Notes under the pieces: model-generated | Told to the model about the DNA's origin: nothing | What the model saw: the letters and a program-made list of their open reading frames with translations, nothing else | The model's database searches: none | Shown: one piece after another, positions 4,450 to 8,774 of the stretch | Position numbering within the stretch: the stretch's first letter is position 1 | Layout of the letters: each line of letters opens with the position of its first letter | Made by a program: the position numbers and the translations under genes | Assembly (NCBI GenBank): GCA_019090845.1 | Contig: JAHRVD010000250.1 | Location: forward strand, 1-8,774 | Origin: Marinosulfonomonas sp. | GTDB taxonomy: Bacteria; Pseudomonadota; Alphaproteobacteria; Rhodobacterales; Rhodobacteraceae | DNA: 8,774 nt | Direction: 5' to 3'

Positions 4450-6858
4450 TTAGTGCGCGACCTGACTTGCGCCCCCATCTTTGTTTTTCAAAGCTGCCTG
4501 CGCTGCGGCGTCTTCTGCCGCCTCGTCCCATTCAACAGGCTCGGGTGCACGCACCAGTGCCAACTTCAGCACCTCGCTTACGTGCGACACCGGAATGATT
4601 TCCAACCCGTCTTTTACGTTGTCGGGAATCTCTGTCAGGTCCTTAGCGTTATCCATCGGGATCAAAACCGTTGTGACACCACCGCGCAGGGCCGCCAGCA
4701 GTTTTTCCTTCAGGCCACCAATGGCCAGAATATTGCCGCGCAGGGTAACCTCGCCGGTCATGGCGATATCTTTGCGAACAGGTATCTGTGTCAGCACCGA
4801 AACGATCGAGGTGACCATCCCAACGCCGGCACTGGGCCCGTCTTTTGGTGTCGCGCCTTCGGGCACGTGAACGTGGATGTCGATCTTTTCAAAAACCGGC
4901 GGCTTCACACCGATTTTGGGTGAGATCGAGCGCACAAAAGACGCCGCAGCATCAATGCTTTCCTTCATCACATCGCCCAGCTTGCCAGTGGTCTTCATCC
5001 GACCCTTGCCGGGTAAGCGCAATGCCTCGATCGACAACAGATCGCCACCCACGCTGGTCCATGCCAGCCCGGTAACAACGCCGACCTGATCCTCTTGCTC
5101 GGCCAAACCATAACGAAACCGTTTCACACCCAGAAAACCCTCAAGGTTTTCGCGGCTTATAACGACTTCTTTAATCTCTTTCCTGACCAGCTTGGTGACT
5201 GCTTTACGCGCTAGCTTGGCCAGCTCACGTTCAAGGTTACGCACTCCGGCTTCGCGGGTATAGGTGCGGATCATTTCCTGAAGCGCACCATCCTCGATCC
5301 GGAACTCGCCCTTTTTCAGCCCATGATTGGCTACCTGCTTGGGGATCAGATGCTGCTTGGCAATCTCGGTCTTTTCATCTTCGGTGTAGCCGGCCAGCGG
5401 AATGATCTCCATCCGGTCCAGCAGCGGGCTGGGCATGTTGTAGGTGTTTGCCGTGGTCAGGAACATCACGTTGGAAAGGTCGTACTCGACCTCTAGATAG
5501 TGGTCCACAAAGGTCGAGTTTTGTTCCGGGTCCAGCACTTCAAGCATCGCACTTGCCGGGTCACCACGGAAATCCTGCCCCATCTTGTCGATCTCATCCA
5601 GCAGGATAAGCGGATTGGTGGTTTTCGCCTTTTTCAGCGCCTGAATGATCTTGCCGGGCATCGAGCCGATATAGGTGCGCCGGTGGCCGCGAATTTCACT
5701 TTCATCGCGCACGCCGCCAAGACTGATGCGAATGAACTCACGCCCCGTAGCCCGAGCCACAGATTTACCAAGCGAGGTTTTACCCACGCCGGGAGGGCCG
5801 ACAAGGCACATGATCGGGCCTTTCAGCTTTTGGCTGCGCTGCTGCACGGCCAGATATTCAACGATCCGTTCCTTGACCTTTTCAAGGCTGTAGTGATCGT
5901 CGTCCAGAATTTTTTGTGCCTTGTTCAGATCCTTTTTGACCCGAGATTTCACGCCCCAAGGAATAGCAAGTATCCAGTCCAGATAGTTGCGCACAACGGT
6001 GGCTTCGGCCGACATCGGTGACATCGACTTTAGCTTTTTGACTTCAGCGTCGACCTTTTCACGGGCCTCTTTTGACAGCTTCGTTTTGGCTATACGCTCT
6101 TCCAGTTCAGCGATTTCATTCTGGCCGTCTTCGCCGTCGCCCAACTCCTTCTGAATGGCCTTCATCTGCTCATTCAGATAATATTCACGCTGCGTGCGCT
6201 CCATCTGCGACTTAACGCGGGTCTTGATCTTTTTCTCGACCTGCAGCACCGACATTTCGCCCTGCATCAGGCCAAATACCTTTTCCAGCCGCGCCTCGAC
6301 AGACAAGGTTTCCAACAGCTCCTGCTTTTGATCCACTTCGACGCCCAGATGACCGGCAACCAGATCGGCCAGCTTGTCGGGTTCACGGGTGTCGGCAACG
6401 GATGCCAGCGCCTCTTCCGGGATGTTCTTTTTGATCTTGGCGTAGCGCTCAAAATCCGCACCAACCGAACGGATCAATGCCTCGACCGTAGCAGGATCAC
6501 CCGAAACTTCGGTCAGCTGTTCGGCGCTTGCTTCGAAATACTTATCATTTTCCAGATATTGGGTGATGCGCACGCGCGAGCGCCCCTCGACCAGCACCTT
6601 GACGGTGCCATCGGGCAGTTTGAGCAGTTGCAGCACGTTGGCCAGAACGCCGACCTTGTAAATGCCGTCCGTGTCGGGCTCATCAATGCTTGGATCAATC
6701 TGGCTGGACAACAAAACCTGCTTGTCGTCCTGCATCACCTCTTCCAGCGCTTTCACCGATTTTTCACGACCTACAAACAGCGGCACAATCATATGTGGGA
6801 ACACCACAATATCGCGCAATGGCAGGACGGGGTAAGAATTTTTGAATTGCTCGGTCAT
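4450..6858 (-). CDS. lon: ATP-dependent Lon protease
   Basis: The full-length protein of 802 residues is close to the usual 780-820. The N-terminal LON substrate-binding domain (about 10-205) opens with YPVLPLRDIVVFPHMIVPLF. A coiled-coil linker follows (about 205-275, QMERTQREYYLNEQMKAIQ). The AAA+ module has Walker A GPPGVGKT (354-361), pore loop around Tyr396 in RRTYIGSMPG, Walker B LILLDEID (417-424) and arginine finger Arg482. The protease domain has catalytic Ser676 in PKDGPSAGVGM and Lys719 in GGLKEKL. It forms a cytoplasmic hexamer that degrades misfolded and regulatory proteins. The C-terminus (about 771-802) is a short Ala/Asp/Glu-rich tail. GAGG at 6866-6869 lies seven bases before the ATG. 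A sigma32-like promoter upstream agrees with heat-shock control. A strong terminator follows the gene. Confidence 0.98.
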   Translation of the reverse strand: MTEQFKNSYPVLPLRDIVVFPHMIVPLFVGREKSVKALEEVMQDDKQVLLSSQIDPSIDEPDTDGIYKVGVLANVLQLLKLPDGTVKVLVEGRSRVRITQYLENDKYFEASAEQLTEVSGDPATVEALIRSVGADFERYAKIKKNIPEEALASVADTREPDKLADLVAGHLGVEVDQKQELLETLSVEARLEKVFGLMQGEMSVLQVEKKIKTRVKSQMERTQREYYLNEQMKAIQKELGDGEDGQNEIAELEERIAKTKLSKEAREKVDAEVKKLKSMSPMSAEATVVRNYLDWILAIPWGVKSRVKKDLNKAQKILDDDHYSLEKVKERIVEYLAVQQRSQKLKGPIMCLVGPPGVGKTSLGKSVARATGREFIRISLGGVRDESEIRGHRRTYIGSMPGKIIQALKKAKTTNPLILLDEIDKMGQDFRGDPASAMLEVLDPEQNSTFVDHYLEVEYDLSNVMFLTTANTYNMPSPLLDRMEIIPLAGYTEDEKTEIAKQHLIPKQVANHGLKKGEFRIEDGALQEMIRTYTREAGVRNLERELAKLARKAVTKLVRKEIKEVVISRENLEGFLGVKRFRYGLAEQEDQVGVVTGLAWTSVGGDLLSIEALRLPGKGRMKTTGKLGDVMKESIDAAASFVRSISPKIGVKPPVFEKIDIHVHVPEGATPKDGPSAGVGMVTSIVSVLTQIPVRKDIAMTGEVTLRGNILAIGGLKEKLLAALRGGVTTVLIPMDNAKDLTEIPDNVKDGLEIIPVSHVSEVLKLALVRAPEPVEWDEAAEDAAAQAALKNKDGGASQVAH

Positions 6859-6934
6859 CTATTATCCTCAATTGGCAAGACGGCCCCGGCCCCGATTTTT
6901 CGGCAGCTCCCGGCCCTCTCCGGTCTTGGTGATA

Positions 6935-6964
6935 TTATCTGGGGCTTAGCACCCGCTCTTTCAA
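6935..6964 (-). promoter_or_regulatory. Heat-shock (sigma32-like) promoter of lon
   Basis: On the minus strand TTGAA (6960-6964) is followed by 15 bases and then CCCCAGATAA (6935-6944). The sigma32 pattern is CTTGAA, 13-15 bases, CCCCATNTA, so the -10 part has one mismatch and the -35 lacks the leading C. The predicted leader is about 70 bases. lon is a classic heat-shock gene, which supports the reading. Confidence 0.5.
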
Positions 6965-7146
6965 CCACAACCAGTTTTGGCGTGGCAATATTCTGACGGC
7001 AGAAAATGGCAGGGGCAAGGCAAAGATTTCCGATGAGCGACAAAAAACCCAGAAATAGCCACGCTGACGGGGCAACGACCTTGCAAAGACCTTTCATTTG
7101 ACAGCTCGGCGGTACGGAAATGCCGCTATTTCACCAAAATTCCCAT

Positions 7147-7175
7147 GGATTGTTGAAAAAAACGAAAAACAATCC
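7147..7175 (+). promoter_or_regulatory. Inverted repeat abutting the Hint gene's ribosome binding site
   Basis: GGATTGTT (7147-7154) and AACAATCC (7168-7175) form a perfect eight-base inverted repeat with an A-rich 13-base loop. The ribosome binding site GAGG begins at the very next base (7176). It could be a leader hairpin modulating translation, or an operator. Confidence 0.4.
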
Positions 7176-7189
7176 GAGGCAGAGCAGTC

Positions 7190-8218
7190 ATGCCCTTTAT
7201 ATTCTATGCCCGTGGTGACAGCAGTTCCGCCAACAACGCGGCATTGAACGCCCAAAATACCAGCACCACGCCGGTAACGACGCTCGAATTCCAGCCGACC
7301 AGCGGTGGCGACGTGATTCTGGACTACAATTCCGGCCTTACGGACCCTGATACAACTGTCCTGATTAACGGCACATCCTATAATTTCACGATGGAGTTTT
7401 CCGGCACGCTACCGGGGACCAACAAGCTGGGTAACGTCAACGGCAATGATCTGCGTGGCGAGGAAATCGCCGTCATCACGGTTCAGGATTACCCAACTGC
7501 GGGCGAGGTTCAGCGGTTGTTCTTTCTGACCAACGGCACGACTTCCCAAGCGACAATGGACAGCTTTCCAAACGGCGCGCACGCGATCAGCGGCGTGGAC
7601 ACAACGACCAATGTTGCAATTTGCTTTGCGCGCGGCACCCTGATCCGCACGCCGGGCGGTGACGTGCCGGTCGAACAGCTAAAAACGGGCGACAGGGTAA
7701 TGAACGGCGACGGGCAGGCAGTTAAACTAATCTGGATTGCCAAAACTGACTGGAGCGGTCTTGACCTGATCATGGACCCGACGCTGCGCCCGATCCGCAT
7801 CGCGCAAAACAGTTTCGGTGAAGGTTTGCCTTATCGTGATCTCGATGTATCGCCCAGACACCGGGTGGTTGTGGACGACGCGATGGCCGGGCTGTTTTTT
7901 GGCGCCGATAGGGTCATGGTCCCGGCCAAGTTTTTGGCCGCACCACTGGCGCAACAGTTTTGTCCGGCAAATGGCATTCAATATTATCACCTGCTGTTGA
8001 AGAACCACGACATCCTGATTTCCAACGGGCTGGAAACCGAAAGCTTTCAACCCGGCAAGCGCGCCATGGCGTCTTTGGCCGCTGAAACCAGCGCAGACTA
8101 TTTCAAGACGTTTTCGCCACACCAACAGCAGGCGTTTGAACAACGCCATGACGCATATTACTCGCTAAAACCCCATGAGGCGCGGTTGTTGTTCGCCGAC
8201 GCGCACGCAGCCGCCTGA
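7190..8218 (+). CDS. Hint-domain protein (Hint_2 type) with beta-rich N-terminal domain
   Basis: The protein has 342 residues. Residues 1-140 form a polar, beta-rich domain poor in Lys and Arg, with DPDTTVLING, YNFTMEFSGTLPG, EEIAVITV and LFFLTNGTT. The Hint domain begins at Cys145 (ICFARGTLIRTPGG) and runs through VEQLKTGDRVM, PIRIAQNSFGEGLPYRDLDV, SPRHRVVV (His224), YYHLLLKNHDILISNGLETESFQPG (written here in two overlapping parts in other reports) to about residue 289. About 50 residues of helical tail follow. Hint domains of hedgehog and intein type carry out an N-S acyl shift at the first Cys, leading to self-cleavage or ligation. The intein-type terminal His-Asn is not seen, so cleavage would be more likely than splicing. 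No signal peptide is visible; relatives in Rhodobacterales are often thought to be exported by other routes. GAGG at 7176-7179 serves as ribosome binding site. Its end faces tgt across 17 bases. Confidence 0.85.
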   Translation: MPFIFYARGDSSSANNAALNAQNTSTTPVTTLEFQPTSGGDVILDYNSGLTDPDTTVLINGTSYNFTMEFSGTLPGTNKLGNVNGNDLRGEEIAVITVQDYPTAGEVQRLFFLTNGTTSQATMDSFPNGAHAISGVDTTTNVAICFARGTLIRTPGGDVPVEQLKTGDRVMNGDGQAVKLIWIAKTDWSGLDLIMDPTLRPIRIAQNSFGEGLPYRDLDVSPRHRVVVDDAMAGLFFGADRVMVPAKFLAAPLAQQFCPANGIQYYHLLLKNHDILISNGLETESFQPGKRAMASLAAETSADYFKTFSPHQQQAFEQRHDAYYSLKPHEARLLFADAHAAA

Positions 8219-8235
8219 GGGCAGGTTTTCGCCGT

Positions 8236-8774
8236 TCAGAGCGGTTCGATATCGCCTTCGGCCCGGCCTGCGTGGAACGCCGTCTGAAACGCCGCGAATT
8301 CACCGCCCGAGATAGCATCCCGCATTCCCTGCATAAGTTCCTGATAATAATGCAGGTTATGCCATGTCAGCAGCATCGAGCTGATAATTTCATGGCTGCG
8401 AAAAACATGGTGCAAATAGGCGCGGCTATAGTTGGAACAGGCCGGACAGCTGCAGTTTTCATCCAGCGGGCGCGGATCATCCTGATGGCGCGCGTTCTTG
8501 ATGTTAAGCGCGCCATGGCGAGTAAATACCTGCCCGGTGCGACCGGAACGCGACGGCAGCACGCAATCCATCATGTCCACGCCGCGCGCCACTGCGCCGA
8601 CGATATCGTCGGGCTTGCCGACCCCCATCAGATAGCGCGGCCGGTCAGCCGGCAGCATATCGGGTGCAAAATCGAGCACGTCAAACATCGCCTGCTGCCC
8701 TTCGCCAACCGCAAGGCCACCCAGCGCATAGCCGTCAAAGCCAATTTCGATCAGTTTGGCCGCACTTTCGGCCC
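8236..8774 (-). CDS. tgt: tRNA-guanine transglycosylase, C-terminal part (cut by window edge)
   Basis: The last 178 residues are visible; the N-terminal half lies beyond the right edge, and the frame stays open to the last base. The fragment begins [19 protein letters not shown], then LAVGEG, part of the substrate pocket. The nucleophilic aspartate is in [15 protein letters not shown] (it matches Asp280 of the Zymomonas enzyme). The zinc ligands are Cys, Cys and Cys in CSCPAC, then His 26 residues later in LTWHNLHYY; the 38-residue spacing from the Asp agrees with the family. Bacterial Tgt swaps guanine 34 of tRNAs for Asp, Asn, His and Tyr for preQ1, on the way to queuosine. It acts in the cytoplasm as a dimer. 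It ends TGA at 8236-8238, 17 bases from the Hint gene, with no clear terminator between. An ATG at 8686 is internal and not the start. Confidence 0.96.
   Translation of the reverse strand, partial: AESAAKLIEIGFDGYALGGLAVGEGQQAMFDVLDFAPDMLPADRPRYLMGVGKPDDIVGAVARGVDMMDCVLPSRSGRTGQVFTRHGALNIKNARHQDDPRPLDENCSCPACSNYSRAYLHHVFRSHEIISSMLLTWHNLHYYQELMQGMRDAISGGEFAAFQTAFHAGRAEGDIEPL

Larger units (their letters stand above)
6859..7189. other. Divergent intergenic region between lon and the Hint gene
   Basis: No convincing gene lies here. It contains the lon leader with a GC-rich stretch (a tandem GGCCCC pair near 6882-6893) and the sigma32-like lon promoter. On the plus strand there is an exact TTGACA (7098-7103) that lacks a good -10 at normal spacing. 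An inverted repeat lies just before the Hint gene. An open frame of 80 codons on the minus strand crosses the lon promoter and is probably chance. Confidence 0.6.

Noticed and set aside
4082..4531. A 149-codon minus-strand frame after lon
   Set aside because: It crosses the strong bidirectional terminator and mirrors the exported peptide gene and the end of lon in another frame.
6855..7097. An 80-codon minus-strand frame before lon whose stop overlaps the lon start as ATGA
   Set aside because: It lacks a ribosome binding site, spans the sigma32-like lon promoter, and its second half does not read like a real protein. The overlap with lon is probably chance.

Overview
The window reads as a chromosomal segment of an alphaproteobacterium, most probably Rhodobacterales (Roseobacter-type). 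The signs are: a Hint_2-type protein of the kind abundant in that order, a HU-like protein with a shortened arm, a tiny Ser/Gly-tailed membrane peptide, and sigma70-type promoters of CTTGAC form. GC content looks moderate: somewhat higher in lon and tgt, lower in parts of the left third (judged by hand-counting a few lines only).

Layout. 1-41: 5' half of a tRNA-Glu(CTC), minus strand, cut by the left edge, with a good promoter at 53-81. 42-375: no secure gene; a possible 83-codon remnant on the minus strand. 382-1092 (+): CmoA-like SAM-dependent enzyme. 1104-1910 (-): a second class I methyltransferase of the type found with glycan clusters. 2020-3141 (+): GT4-family glycosyltransferase. 3219-3294 (-): complete tRNA-Val(TAC) with encoded CCA. 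3447-3839 (-): HU-like DNA-binding protein. 4107-4328 (+): 73-residue exported membrane peptide. 4402-4429: strong bidirectional terminator. 4450-6858 (-): full-length Lon protease. 7190-8218 (+): Hint-domain protein. 8236-8774 (-): C-terminal part of tRNA-guanine transglycosylase (tgt), cut by the right edge.

How it fits together. The right two thirds is mostly housekeeping: proteostasis (lon, with a heat-shock-like promoter), nucleoid structure (HU-like) and tRNA modification (tgt). The small exported peptide and the Hint protein are lineage-typical genes set between them. The left third, between the two tRNA genes, holds three genes on alternating strands: one glycosyltransferase and two SAM-dependent enzymes. 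This looks like a small accessory surface-glycan or small-molecule modification patch next to the 3' end of tRNA-Val. I see no integrase, insertion sequence, CRISPR array or phage gene.

I do not see a clear-cut new multi-gene system. The points most worth a second look are: the CmoA homologue lacking the arginine that in E. coli CmoA binds the carboxylate of carboxy-SAM; the HU-like protein without the usual arm tip; the Hint protein with its unusual 5' leader hairpin; and a short perfect dyad at the promoter of the exported peptide.
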